Positions 43,306 through 52,082 are shown, counted from the stretch's first letter. The stretch is 64,000 bases of DNA from JALQTD01 sp965656785 (GCA_965656785.1 CBFHLY010000006.1:41570-105569); one strand, 5' to 3'. Notes: generated by a model not told the origin, from the letters alone. Made by a program: numbers and translations.

Positions 43306-43851
43306 TCACGTTTTGCCGGAGCCGCAGTGACGGACGTAGACGTGGTCGAAGTCGTCCTCGGGCGGCCCGACGCGCACGAATTCGAAGCCGGCGCGCTTCA
43401 GCACCCGGACGCTGGCCGCGTGGTCGGGCAGCACCCGGGCGTACAGCGGCGACACGCCGGCCGCATCGGCCCATTTCAGCACGGCCGCGACGGCCTCGGT
43501 CGCCACGCCTTGCCCCCAGAACGCGCGCTTGAGGAGGTAGCCGAATTCCGTCCACCCGTAGTGCGGCTTCGCCTTCATGCCGATGGTGCCGATGGCTTCG
43601 CCGGTGTCCCGCCATTCCACAAGCCAAAACCCATAACCGTGGTCGTCGAACGGCGGGTCGTTCGCGAGGAACGCGTCGATGTCCGGCACGCTCGCGAAGC
43701 GCCGCGTCGGGTCGATGAAGGTCATCACCGCCGGGTCCGCCATGAGCCGGAAGTACGCGAGCCGGTCGGCGTCGCAGCGCGTCCAGCGGCGGAAGCGCAG
43801 GCGGGCCGAGGGCGGCGGCGGGTCGGGGATGCGCGCGGTGGGGAAGGGCAT
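43306..43851 (-). CDS. GNAT-family N-acetyltransferase (RimJ/RimL-like)
   Basis: A 181-residue acetyltransferase of the GNAT_3 kind. It starts MPFPTARIPDPPPPSARLRFR and has LVEWRDTGEAIGTIGMKAK, then the acetyl-CoA loop RAFWGQGVATEAVAAV and the closing VLPDHAASVRVLKRAGFE. The substrate could be a ribosomal protein N-terminus or an antibiotic; it cannot be told. The longer frame upstream is antisense to ndk and is rejected. TAAATTGT lies five bases before the ATG and may be a weak -7 word. Confidence 0.88.
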   Translation of the reverse strand: MPFPTARIPDPPPPSARLRFRRWTRCDADRLAYFRLMADPAVMTFIDPTRRFASVPDIDAFLANDPPFDDHGYGFWLVEWRDTGEAIGTIGMKAKPHYGWTEFGYLLKRAFWGQGVATEAVAAVLKWADAAGVSPLYARVLPDHAASVRVLKRAGFEFVRVGPPEDDFDHVYVRHCGSGKT

Positions 43852-43899
43852 GGCGCACAATTTAAGGTACAGGTCATGAGGCCGTTGTGGGGTTTGGCC

Positions 43900-43907
43900 T
43901 ATTTTTG
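43900..43907 (+). promoter_or_regulatory. -7 element of ndk
   Basis: TATTTTTG matches TAnnTTTG exactly, with a 19-base leader before the ATG at 43927. Confidence 0.7.
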
Positions 43908-43926
43908 CGCCCAAATTCAAGACCAA

Positions 43927-44346
43927 ATGGCCAAGAACCGCACCTTCACCATGATCAAGCCGGACGCCACGGGCGCCGGAAACACGGGAAAAATCATCGA
44001 CCGCATCATCGAAGCGGGCTTCACCATCAAGGCGATGAAGTGGACGCAACTCAGCCTCGCAGACGCCCAAGCGTTCTACGCGGTCCACGCTGAACGCCCC
44101 TTCTTCGGCGAGCTCACCGAATACATGTCGAGCGGCCCCATCGTTGCGGCCATCCTCGAAAAGGACAACGCCGTGGCGGACTTCCGCGAACTCATCGGCG
44201 CCACGAACCCCGCGGAAGCCAAGCCGGGCACGATCCGCGCCGACTTCGCTGAGAGCATCGCGGCCAACGCGGTTCACGGTTCAGACAGCGACGAAAACGC
44301 AGCCATCGAAGGCGCGTTCTACTTCTCGACCCGCGAGCTCGCTTGA
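43927..44346 (+). CDS. ndk: Nucleoside diphosphate kinase
   Basis: Transfers the gamma phosphate of ATP to nucleoside diphosphates. The 139-residue sequence begins MAKNRTFTMIKPDATGAGN and has the phosphorylated His in ANAVHGSDSDENAAIE near residue 117. Length is normal for the hexameric bacterial enzyme. It is a single-gene unit between its own promoter and a strong terminator. Confidence 0.96.
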   Translation: MAKNRTFTMIKPDATGAGNTGKIIDRIIEAGFTIKAMKWTQLSLADAQAFYAVHAERPFFGELTEYMSSGPIVAAILEKDNAVADFRELIGATNPAEAKPGTIRADFAESIAANAVHGSDSDENAAIEGAFYFSTRELA

Positions 44347-44366
44347 GCCCAACGCATTGAAAAAGA

Positions 44367-44399
44367 AAAGCCGACTCGATTTCGAGTCGGCTTTTTTTT
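44367..44399 (+). terminator. Intrinsic terminator of ndk
   Basis: AAGCCGACTCGA-TT-TCGAGTCGGCTT followed by eight T; on the other strand it also closes the broken gene that ends here. Confidence 0.93.
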
Positions 44400-45301
44400 C
44401 AATCAAAAGGAAACATTTGGACACCATTCCAGGCATCATTGACGTAAATCAACAGCTCACCCCAAGAGGTCAGGAACATCAGCCCGTTTTCTGGGTTGTC
44501 AGGGATGTTCATTGGTAGAAACTGTACGATTGGGGTTACAACGGTTTCTGCAACTACTGGACCATCATGGAACACGATTTCATTCGCGTACCAGTTCATG
44601 TTTACATCGCTGCCGTCTGAAGCCATTTCGATGCCGGCCCGTCTTGAACCTTCAAGTTCAGGCCTGAATTGGCATTCAAAACGATGTGACCACTTCCATC
44701 CGGCGAGTCGAATTTCCAAGGTGCAGTCGAGGTGACCGCAAGTTCAATCGAGCTTTGATTGGGGCCATTGGCGTCGACTGCGCTGAAAAACCGTTGACGC
44801 TGAGCCAATGCCGACTGCCTCAGAGCCAGTGATGTAGGCCGATCCAGCTGCCATAAAGAACAAATCTTCGCCTGCATCGCCCGTGACCACAACGGAGTTG
44901 TGCATCGACCGGCACTCAATCATCCCACCGGCTTTGATGTTCAACTGACCATCAACGGCGTCCACGTTCATGTCTCCGGTATTTGCAAACAGCGAAATGG
45001 TCCCGCAATCCCGGCAAATTTCCAAGCCGCCCGTGCTTTGCGAATGAATCGAAATGTCGTCGGAGCTATTCATGTAGATGACGGGCATGGAATAATCCCA
45101 ATATTCTTCATCGGGATCAGAGGAATGCCAATAGCCATCGTTTTCGGCGAAATCAAAGCCACTGTAATCGGACAACTCTACTTTGAGGCCCCCGTCCATG
45201 GCGGTATTCGTAATGTCGGATTCACTGAAGGCTCTGAAAGGACCACCGGACGCACTCCCCATCGAGAGCGCGAACAGGGAGCAAAGTGCAGATGCGGACA
45301 T
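44399..45301 (-). pseudogene. Frameshifted gene for an exported protein of unknown family
   Basis: Three minus-strand frames continue one another. Frame one (45301 to about 44786) begins MSASALCSLFALSMGSASG, possibly a weak signal peptide, and is rich in Gly, Asp and Ser. Dropping one T at the T5 run (44786-44790) joins TVF to FSAVDANGPNQ. The second break is near 44638-44642, where one extra C in GGGCC joins LKVQDG to GIEMASDGSDVNMN, and the reading then runs to WNGVQMFPFD at 44399. The rebuilt product is about 300 residues. It could be decayed or the result of two sequencing errors. The region is lower in GC than its surroundings. I do not recognise the family. Confidence 0.6.
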
Positions 45302-45886
45302 CCACCGCGCTCCGGTTTTGAGGTAAAGGGACTCGTGATAACATGGTAATGGATTCGCGTAAATTCTGCTTAGGTTGAAAAAGCACCCATCAATTGCGTT
45401 TTTTCAGTGATTGGGGTTTTTGGGCTCATTCAAGCGGTGGTAGCTTGATGCCCCTCATTTGATATGATGTCACCTATTTGAGGTTCGGGTCTGCGGGAAG
45501 GGAAAATGTTTGGCTTAAATGCATGTAAATGAGCATTTTGTTCAGGGGGGTATGGGGTCGTGAAGGGTTAACCTCACCTGCTCAATGAGATTCTCGGCTT
45601 CACATTCATTAAATCTTCACGTATCAGGCGCTGTCCAGGTCAAGCGCAACCGTGCTTGTCATGCGCTCGATGAACTGCGCTCACGAGGCACATGGTCCGG
45701 TTGTGCTCGCTGTCATCTTATTCCCCAAATCTCAATGCGAGGGGGGCGTCGGCAAGTGGACTGGCGCTTGTTCGCGATTTCTCCTTTAGACAAGGACGCG
45801 ACAGGTGCGGTGAGCTGCCAAAGCGAGAAAAGTGGGGATTACAATTCGAGCGAAGCGATGGGTGAGCAGCTTGATTTGGGCCTCAA
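45302..45886. other. Gene-free, lower-GC stretch
   Basis: Apart from copy B of the 25-base motif at its right end, I see no convincing gene or RNA. Its left half is AT-rich for this window and may hold the promoter of the broken gene. An ORF at 45585-46007 has odd composition and runs into the helicase gene on the other strand, so it is not called. Confidence 0.5.
45827..45854. repeat. Copy B of the 25-base shared motif, downstream of the helicase gene
   Basis: AAAAGTgggGATTACAATTCgaGCG, about 35-60 bases beyond the stop of the minus-strand helicase gene. It matches the copy at 41907; the TACTTTTG promoter word of that copy is altered here. Confidence 0.5.
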
Positions 45887-47329
45887 TCAGCCCGCAGGAA
45901 AAAAGGAGTCATCGAAATTCAGCAAGTACAGTTCCCGCTCCGCGCGCGTGAACGCCGTGTACAACCAGCGCAGGAACGCCACGTCCAGCAGCTCTTCGGT
46001 CAGGTAGCCCTGGTCGATGATGACCGCCGGCCACTGCCCGCCCTGGGCCTTGTGACACGTCAGCGACCACGCGAACTTCACCTGAAGCGCTTGGTAGCAC
46101 GGATCCTGCTTGACCGCTTTCGCGATGGCGCTGCGGTTGCCGAGGTGCACGTAGTCCTCCGCCACCGCTTCGAACAGGGCTTGCAACTCGGCGTGCGGGA
46201 TGGAGGCGCCCTCGTAATTCAACACGCTGAGGTGGATGACGACTTGGAAGGCGGGCACCTCGGGCAGGTCGACGAGGCGGATTTCGGCTTCGGCGAAGGC
46301 TTGGCCGTAGCGTTCGAACCGCCGGGCGATGCGCACGACTTCCACCACGTCCCCGTTCGCGAGCAGCGTGTTGGACAGGTTCGTGGCTTGGGCGAGCCAA
46401 TGGTAGTTGTTCTTCACGACCATCAGGCGGTCGCCCGCATTGAGGTCCTCTTCTTGCCAAAGCACGCGCACCCGAATCTGCTGGTTGAACAAATTGGCCC
46501 GTTTGTTCGACCGCGTGATGACGACCACGCCGTCTTCGCCGTAGCGCCCGTGCAGTTCCTCCAGTTTCTCTTGCAGGTCGTAGCCGTCGAGCCGATGGAA
46601 GTCGGGGAAGCCCAGTTGCAGCTGGGGAAAGGACGTGTCGCCCGCTTCGAGTTGGAGCCGGAGCCGGTGCGCGTTGAAGAGGATGCCGCTGTCGAGTTCT
46701 TGCCGCACGACATCCGTCAGCCGAATGGTGGCGATGGTGAGGTAAAACCCGGAACGCAGCCCGTTCTCATCAAGGGCCGGACTCGTGTCGCACCCCACTG
46801 GCGGGAGCTGCGCATCGTCGCCAACGAGAATCAGCCGGCAGTTCACCCCGTTGAACACGTACTCCATCAAGTCGTCGAGCAGGCTGCGGTAGGAAAATCC
46901 GCCCTCGTCGCTCCGGCCGCCCGACTCCCCGATCATGGATGCTTCGTCCACGATGAACACCGCGTGCTTGAACGGGTTGGGCGCGAGTGCGGTGGCGGGC
47001 ATGCCGTCGCGCGATCGGGTTTGGACGTAGATGTGGCGGTGAATGGTCGAGGCGGGGATGCCCGCGTACCGCTCCATCACCTTGGCCGCGCGGCCGGTCG
47101 GAGCAAGCAGCACCGTCGGCCGTTCGTAGCTCGCCAGCGTTCGCACGATCGCGCCCACGGACGTGGTTTTTCCCGTCCCCGCATAGCCGCGGATGATGAG
47201 GGCGCACCGCGGTTGTTCGCTCATGACAAACCGCGCTACGGCGTGAATCAGCCGCTCTTGCCCCGCAGTGGGGGAGTGCGGAAAGGAATGCAACAAATGC
47301 TGCTCGAACGCTTCGACGGCTGAACTCAC
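45887..47329 (-). CDS. RecD-like SF1B DNA helicase / AAA ATPase
   Basis: A 480-residue helicase. The Walker A motif is GYAGTGKTTSVGA (about residue 48), Walker B is VFIVDEASMIGE, motif III is LVGDDAQLPPVG, and the C-terminal UvrD_C_2 part has FAWSLTCHKAQGGQWPAV and YTAFTRAERELYLL. It is shorter than RecD2 and lacks the N-terminal helix-hairpin-helix region. DNA repair or recombination is likely. The GTG at 47329 is the start, since TACCTTTG on the minus strand lies four bases upstream. Confidence 0.9.
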   Translation of the reverse strand: MSSAVEAFEQHLLHSFPHSPTAGQERLIHAVARFVMSEQPRCALIIRGYAGTGKTTSVGAIVRTLASYERPTVLLAPTGRAAKVMERYAGIPASTIHRHIYVQTRSRDGMPATALAPNPFKHAVFIVDEASMIGESGGRSDEGGFSYRSLLDDLMEYVFNGVNCRLILVGDDAQLPPVGCDTSPALDENGLRSGFYLTIATIRLTDVVRQELDSGILFNAHRLRLQLEAGDTSFPQLQLGFPDFHRLDGYDLQEKLEELHGRYGEDGVVVITRSNKRANLFNQQIRVRVLWQEEDLNAGDRLMVVKNNYHWLAQATNLSNTLLANGDVVEVVRIARRFERYGQAFAEAEIRLVDLPEVPAFQVVIHLSVLNYEGASIPHAELQALFEAVAEDYVHLGNRSAIAKAVKQDPCYQALQVKFAWSLTCHKAQGGQWPAVIIDQGYLTEELLDVAFLRWLYTAFTRAERELYLLNFDDSFFPAG

Positions 47330-47341
47330 CTCCCAAAGGTA
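47327..47341 (-). promoter_or_regulatory. -7 element abutting the helicase GTG start
   Basis: TACCTTTG on the minus strand (47341-47334), four bases, then GTG. An exact consensus match; a leaderless transcript is predicted. Confidence 0.65.
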
Positions 47342-47436
47342 CTTTGTAGCGGCCGCCCCCGATTCTTCACATCAATGCGTTGTGCAATGCTGAAGGGATG
47401 TCGTAGATTCGCACCTGCAAACCTGAATTCCATCTC

Positions 47437-48318
47437 ATGGACAAGTTTTTCCGCGAAATCAATAAGTACGTCATCACCTTGATTTTGGTGGCGTTTGGCC
47501 TGTTGTTCCTAAACAAATTCCTCTCCGGGGACGAGTTAGAGAGCCAGCCGGAAGCCATGTTGTGGGCGTCGGTGGCCCTGATTGTGGTCGGTTTGTTGGC
47601 CATGCCGGTGGTGCTCGAACGGTTGAACCGCCTGGTCTATGTCGGATTGGGAGTGGTGGGGTCGGTTGCGGCGTTGTATTTGGCCTGGGCGGTGTTCTAC
47701 AGCGTAGATGAAGAGATTCAGTTTCAGGAGACGAAGAAGGAGGTACAGGCCGTGACCATTCAGCGCTTGAAGGACATTCGGGATGCGCAGGAGGCTTTTC
47801 ACGACGTGCACGGGCATTACGCTTCGGAGTTTGATTCCCTCGCGGCCTTCGTTTACGAACCGGTCTTGCCGGTGAAGTACAGCATGGGTTCGTTCCACGA
47901 CACGTTGCCTGAAGCCACTTCGTTGGAAGAAGGGTACGTCTTGCGTCGGAATGAAGTCGGTGCCGTTGCAGAGCGGTTGGGCGTGGAAGAGCCCACGCTC
48001 CTCGATGACATCGTGAACGATTTGAGTCCTTATAAAGTGCGCGATACCCTTTATACGTCGTTTTGGGCTGAGAATTTTGCTCCGGAGAAGCGCGCAGAGA
48101 AGCGGTTGCCGCGGGTGAGCTTGGACAGCTTGTGGTACAACCCGCTGACCGGCGTGAAATTCTTCATCGCCACGGACAGTGTGGAAGTGGGCGGTTTGGT
48201 CCAATCCACGGTCTTGGTGAAGGACATGACGCCGTTCGGCCGCGACAAGGTGAAAAAGGACACGCTGCAGTTCGGCTCATTGACCGAGGCGCACACCGAT
48301 GGCAACTGGCGCAACTGA
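47437..48318 (+). CDS. Conserved Flavobacteriales membrane protein
   Basis: A 293-residue protein with three hydrophobic segments in the first 90 residues (YVITLILVAFGLLFLN; LWASVALIVVGLLAM; YVGLGVVGSVAALYLAWAVF), then a soluble domain starting VTIQRLKDIRDAQEAFHDVHGHYASEFDSL. That segment resembles the region after the helix of type II pseudopilins, but no prepilin cleavage site is visible. It overlaps the DUF3822 gene by 20 bases. The -7 word TAGATTCG lies at about 47404-47411. Function unknown; in Flavobacteriales it is commonly found in this spot. Confidence 0.75.
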   Translation: MDKFFREINKYVITLILVAFGLLFLNKFLSGDELESQPEAMLWASVALIVVGLLAMPVVLERLNRLVYVGLGVVGSVAALYLAWAVFYSVDEEIQFQETKKEVQAVTIQRLKDIRDAQEAFHDVHGHYASEFDSLAAFVYEPVLPVKYSMGSFHDTLPEATSLEEGYVLRRNEVGAVAERLGVEEPTLLDDIVNDLSPYKVRDTLYTSFWAENFAPEKRAEKRLPRVSLDSLWYNPLTGVKFFIATDSVEVGGLVQSTVLVKDMTPFGRDKVKKDTLQFGSLTEAHTDGNWRN

Positions 48319-49072
48319 GGCCTCGCTTCTGTTGATGCATTGGGACGGTGCGCGCCTTCAATGGGCCGTGGGCCGGGAAGGGCGGTGCTTGAGTGCGGGG
48401 GAAGAGTTGGCGGACGGAGCCGAGCACGCAGCCGAGGTCATTGCGCAATTGAAAGGAAAGGGCCTGCAAGCCGATGAGGTCCGGTGGTCCCGTCGCCATG
48501 CACCTTGTGCCTTGGTTCCGGAGCCGTTGGATGGGGTGGCGGCGTTCGCCTTGGAACACGGGTTCGCTCCGACGTTGCGCTGCACGCGTTCGAGTCGGTT
48601 CGAAAATGGATTGACGTGTTGGGAAGCCCAAGAGGTCGGGGTGGAGCAGGCCGTCCTGAAGGCGTGGCCGATGGCCCGTGTGGTGAGTGGGACGTTGGCT
48701 TGGCTCGAAGCCATCCATCGGCGGGAGCAGGGGAATGCGGACGCGGCGGTTTACCTGGATGTTTCTCCGGCTCGTTCCTTTTGGTCGCGCTGGTCGGGTG
48801 GTGAATTTCGCGGAGCGATGACTTCTACGGAGCGTTTGCCTGAAAACCTTCTGTACCAAGTGGCCAATGCGCTGCACCGGGATCACCTGGATCCCGCCGA
48901 TGTGCGGTTGCACCTCAGTGGAGAGGACGCCCCGGCCATTCGGGAGTTGTTTCACCGGTTTTTCAAGGAAGCATCGGACTTGAAACCGTTTCGAACGTGG
49001 GAGGCCACGGAATTGCAATTGAAGCACGGCCGTTGGGCCATGCTCTGGAACTTGGAGGCATGCGCATCATAG
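48299..49072 (+). CDS. DUF3822 family protein
   Basis: A 257-residue soluble protein. Position, length and segments such as ENLLYQVANALHRDHLDPADVRLHLSGEDA, KPFRTW near the end, and an N-terminal beta-rich half fit DUF3822, found in Bacteroidota just before rsmD. The fold has been compared with PilM-like actin folds; I could not verify that here. It overlaps both neighbours (20 bases with the membrane protein, 13 with rsmD), so the four genes from 47437 form one tightly packed operon with coaD. Confidence 0.82.
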   Translation: MATGATEASLLLMHWDGARLQWAVGREGRCLSAGEELADGAEHAAEVIAQLKGKGLQADEVRWSRRHAPCALVPEPLDGVAAFALEHGFAPTLRCTRSSRFENGLTCWEAQEVGVEQAVLKAWPMARVVSGTLAWLEAIHRREQGNADAAVYLDVSPARSFWSRWSGGEFRGAMTSTERLPENLLYQVANALHRDHLDPADVRLHLSGEDAPAIRELFHRFFKEASDLKPFRTWEATELQLKHGRWAMLWNLEACAS

Positions 49073-49602
49073 GAGGTACATTGAAGGGGAGGCGGTTGGC
49101 GCCAGTGAAGGGGTGGACGGGAAGGCCCACCACCGACTTCGGTCGGGAGAGTTTGTTCAACCTGCTCCGAACCCGGGTGGACATCGAGGGAGCAGACGTG
49201 CTCGATTTGTTTTCCGGAAGCGGCATGGTCTCGCTTGAGTTCGCGAGTCGTGGGGCCGCTTCGGTGACGTCCATTGAGCGGGACGCGAAGGCGGTGCGGC
49301 ATTTGGCCACGGCGTATGACCAGTTCGATTTGGGGCATTGCCGGGTGTTGCGAGGCGATGTTTGGCAATTCATCACGCGCCCGGTTACGAGCTTCGACAT
49401 CGTGTTTGCCGATCCGCCGTATGACCTCGAGCGGCTGACGGAATTGCCTGCGGCGGTTTTGGCCAGCCCACTGCTGCAGCCGAACGGTTTGCTGATTCTT
49501 GAACACGGCGAGCGCACTCACTTCGAAGAGGAGCCCGGATTCTTGGAACACCGGCATTACGGCCAAGTGCATTTCAGCTTTTTCCAGCATCCCGAGGCGT
49601 GA
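49060..49602 (+). CDS. rsmD: 16S rRNA (guanine966-N2)-methyltransferase
   Basis: Methylates G966 of 16S rRNA. The 180-residue protein starts MRIIGGTLKGRRLAPVKG, has PTTDFGRESLFNLL, the SAM motif DLFSGSGMVSLEFASRG and the catalytic FADPPYD. The start at 49060 is chosen from family alignment, inside the end of the DUF3822 gene. Confidence 0.94.
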   Translation: MRIIGGTLKGRRLAPVKGWTGRPTTDFGRESLFNLLRTRVDIEGADVLDLFSGSGMVSLEFASRGAASVTSIERDAKAVRHLATAYDQFDLGHCRVLRGDVWQFITRPVTSFDIVFADPPYDLERLTELPAAVLASPLLQPNGLLILEHGERTHFEEEPGFLEHRHYGQVHFSFFQHPEA

Positions 49603-49656
49603 GTGCACAATGCCGCGGCGGCTGGTGCGTTTTGTAATTTGGTCCCAAACTTCCCC

Positions 49657-50118
49657 ATGAAACGAGCGGTCTTTCCCGGTTCATTCGATCCCCTCACGAA
49701 GGGGCACGAGAACATCCTCCGTCGCGCGCTGCCCCTGTTCGATGAGGTCGTCATCGGCATCGGGGTGAATGCGACCAAGCAGTCCATGTTTCCCCTCGAT
49801 CGGCGCTTGCGCTGGCTGAAGGAAGTGTTCGCGGACGAGCCCAAGGTGAGCGCTCAGGCCTATGAAGGGTTGACGGCTGACTTTTGCCAAAAAGTAGACG
49901 CCCAATGGCTCATCCGCGGTGTGCGCAACGGTGGTGACTTCGAATACGAACGCACCATCGCCCAAATGACCCGCCAACTCCAGCCGTCGCTCGAAACGGT
50001 CATCCTGTTCACCGATCCGGAACACGCGCCCATCCATTCCACGGTGGTGCGTGAAATTTTGCGCAATCACGGCGACGTGTCTGCCTTCATTCCGGCCGCC
50101 ATTGCCAACAGCCTATGA
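49657..50118 (+). CDS. coaD: Phosphopantetheine adenylyltransferase
   Basis: Fourth step of coenzyme A synthesis. The 153-residue sequence has AVFPGSFDPLTKGHENIL at its start (the T/HxGH motif), LIRGVRNGGDFEYE and IHSTVVREI near the end. The start at 49657 follows the family. TAATTTGG at about 49635 resembles a -7 word. Its stop overlaps the next start by ATGA. Confidence 0.95.
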   Translation: MKRAVFPGSFDPLTKGHENILRRALPLFDEVVIGIGVNATKQSMFPLDRRLRWLKEVFADEPKVSAQAYEGLTADFCQKVDAQWLIRGVRNGGDFEYERTIAQMTRQLQPSLETVILFTDPEHAPIHSTVVREILRNHGDVSAFIPAAIANSL

Positions 50119-51473
50119 GGGGCTTCGCCGTTGCCTGGGGGTTGGGTTTGGTTGCTGCTTCGGTTTCCGCACAGTCATTGGAAGTTCGCCTCGAAGGATG
50201 TCCCGAAGTGTCGTTGCTCCATGCCCACCGGGTGCACCCCATCACCGGCGAACGTCAGTGGGTGGACGTGGCGTTGGTGGATGAAGGCGCGGCAGCCTTC
50301 GACCTGGTAACCGCCGAAGGGGAGGCCTGGGCCTTGGAGTCGCCCCCATGGATGTGGGAACTGACCACCCGCCAACGCGAGCGCGACCGCGCGGTGTTGA
50401 CCTGTCCCACAGGGGTTCCCATGCGGTTGCGAAAGGTCTTTGGCCCGGTCGCTTGGGAGTCCGCGGAGGGCGGCGAATCGGACCACCCACAACCGGCTCT
50501 CGATGCCATCCAAGACGCTCACTTCGAGGAGTTGCGCAAGCTTGAGTACGATTTGCTTTCGGCCACGGGCGCGGTGGGCCAGCGGGCCGCCTTGGTCGAG
50601 GATTCGATGTGGGAAGCGGCGAATCGCCGAATGGCCGATGCGTTCGCATCCGTGGAGTCGGACGCCCCGTGGGTGCAGGACGCCTTGCTGCGCGAGCGGA
50701 TGAGCTGGGCGGAGGCCACAGGCGCCACCGATTCGATGTTGCACGCCATCCTGCTGACGCATTTGGGCCAAACCCCTCGCCCGGCCTGTGATCTGCTCGC
50801 TTCGCCTTCCTTCGTGGACGCTGCCGAAATCGCCCTTCAGCATTGGTGGGAGGGCCTCGATGAAGCCGACCTCGAGGCCGCTATCCAAGCGGGCGAAGCG
50901 ATCGACATGGGCCCCGTGGGCCTGTCCGAAGCCCTCCGTCCGTGGGCGTGGTGGGTGCTCGCCCAAGCGCAACCGCGTTCGCGCCTTGTGACCCGATTTT
51001 TCGCCCAAGGGAACCTGCCCGATTGCTTCCTCGAAGCCCTGCGGGAGCTCATCGTTCCCGCCCCGCCGGTGCCCCCGCAACACTGGAACACCCGGTCTGG
51101 AGAGTTGGAGTCCATTCGGGATTTCTGTGAAGGCCGGCGCACCGTGTTGCTCATCGTCAAGGACGGTTCCACCGCGGCTTTGCGGGAACGCCAACTGTTC
51201 GCCCAGTTGGCCGAAAGGAATTCGCGCCGCGACGTGAACTTCGTGGTGGTGTCCATTGACGGCACCGAAGCGGGGTGGAACGCCGTTCAGGCCGATCGGG
51301 CTTCGCGTCAGGAAAACGTGCGGTGGCTTGGCAACGACCCCCGCGCCATGGAAGCGTGGAGCATCAGCAGCGTTCCCCAAATCGTCGTGCTCGGACCGGA
51401 CGGCGACGCCCTGAGCCGGCAACGCCTTCCCAGCGAAGGGCTCGCCGCCGACATCGAGCGCTGGCCGCGTTAA
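50115..51473 (+). CDS. Exported protein with thioredoxin-like C-terminal domain lacking CxxC
   Basis: A 452-residue exported protein with a signal peptide to about AASVSAQ. The middle is helical, with many Glu, Ala and Trp. The C-terminal 130 residues read like a thioredoxin fold: TVLLIVKDGS, NFVVVSIDGTEAGW and the cis-Pro loop SSVPQIVVLGPDGD. At the place of the redox motif there is no CxxC, so it cannot be a classical oxidoreductase. It is coupled to coaD by an ATGA overlap. Its TAA overlaps by two bases the stop of the convergent NUDIX gene. Confidence 0.75.
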   Translation: MRGFAVAWGLGLVAASVSAQSLEVRLEGCPEVSLLHAHRVHPITGERQWVDVALVDEGAAAFDLVTAEGEAWALESPPWMWELTTRQRERDRAVLTCPTGVPMRLRKVFGPVAWESAEGGESDHPQPALDAIQDAHFEELRKLEYDLLSATGAVGQRAALVEDSMWEAANRRMADAFASVESDAPWVQDALLRERMSWAEATGATDSMLHAILLTHLGQTPRPACDLLASPSFVDAAEIALQHWWEGLDEADLEAAIQAGEAIDMGPVGLSEALRPWAWWVLAQAQPRSRLVTRFFAQGNLPDCFLEALRELIVPAPPVPPQHWNTRSGELESIRDFCEGRRTVLLIVKDGSTAALRERQLFAQLAERNSRRDVNFVVVSIDGTEAGWNAVQADRASRQENVRWLGNDPRAMEAWSISSVPQIVVLGPDGDALSRQRLPSEGLAADIERWPR

Positions 51474-52081
51474 TCCCGCGAACCGATCAGCCGACGCAAA
51501 CTCGCAAAGGTGGATCCCAGGATTTCCTCCGGAATGGGCTGCGGAATCCATTTGATGGCGGAGATGCCCTCTTCCTGTTGGGGCGTTCCCGCAGTCCTTC
51601 CGCCCGTGTGGAGCGCGCGAAACCAGAACGTGGTTTTCAATTCGACGTTGCCGTGCATTTCGTAGGTGTGGTAGGTTTGGCCTAACGGTTCTTGCAAGAC
51701 CAAATCCGAAATCCCCGTTTCCTCCGTCACTTCCCGAAGCGCCGCATCCTCGATCCGCTCCCGTTGCTCCACCTTGCCCTTGGGCAAATCCCACCGCCCA
51801 TTGCGCTTCATCCACAGCATTTCACCGAACTCATTTTCAACAATGCAGCCAGCGGCCAGCACCTCGTGGTACCCCATGCAGAACCGAATCCACAGGGCCT
51901 CAACGTCTTCAGCGACCAGCCAAATGGCCGGGATGTCCGACCGTTGGCGCAGCAAGCCAGGCAACGACTTCAGGACCGCTTCGGACGGCTCGTTCAAGAC
52001 CAATCCATCCACCTCCGGCGGGGCGTTGGTGTTGAAAATAACCGGCCGGTTCAGGATGTATACTTCGTAGCTTTGCGCCAT
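51470..52081 (-). CDS. NUDIX hydrolase
   Basis: A 203-residue hydrolase with the full NUDIX box GKVEQRERIEDAALREVTEE, preceded by MKRNGRWDLPK. The N-terminal 75 residues are an extra domain seen in the Bacteroidota proteins beside pyrE. The ATG at 52081 overlaps the pyrE start on the other strand; the longer frame from 52141 starts inside pyrE and is not used. The substrate is unknown. Confidence 0.9.
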   Translation of the reverse strand: MAQSYEVYILNRPVIFNTNAPPEVDGLVLNEPSEAVLKSLPGLLRQRSDIPAIWLVAEDVEALWIRFCMGYHEVLAAGCIVENEFGEMLWMKRNGRWDLPKGKVEQRERIEDAALREVTEETGISDLVLQEPLGQTYHTYEMHGNVELKTTFWFRALHTGGRTAGTPQQEEGISAIKWIPQPIPEEILGSTFASLRRLIGSRD

Positions 52082-52082
52082 G
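52068..52082 (+). promoter_or_regulatory. -7 element abutting the pyrE start
   Basis: TAGCTTTG (52068-52075), four bases, then ATG at 52080. The exact consensus lies inside the first codons of the divergent NUDIX gene, so each gene's promoter must lie within the other's coding region. Confidence 0.65.

Noticed and set aside
43306..44277. Fusion of the GNAT gene with an upstream 142-codon extension
   Set aside because: The extension is antisense to ndk; GNAT homology starts at 43851.
45585..46007. A 140-codon plus-strand frame in the gene-poor stretch
   Set aside because: It has no domain, ends with a Ser-rich run that is antisense to the helicase gene, and lacks a promoter word. A short CARCH segment looked zinc-finger-like but is isolated.
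50175..51815. A 546-codon minus-strand frame
   Set aside because: Lies opposite the thioredoxin-like gene and runs into the NUDIX gene; no protein-like composition.
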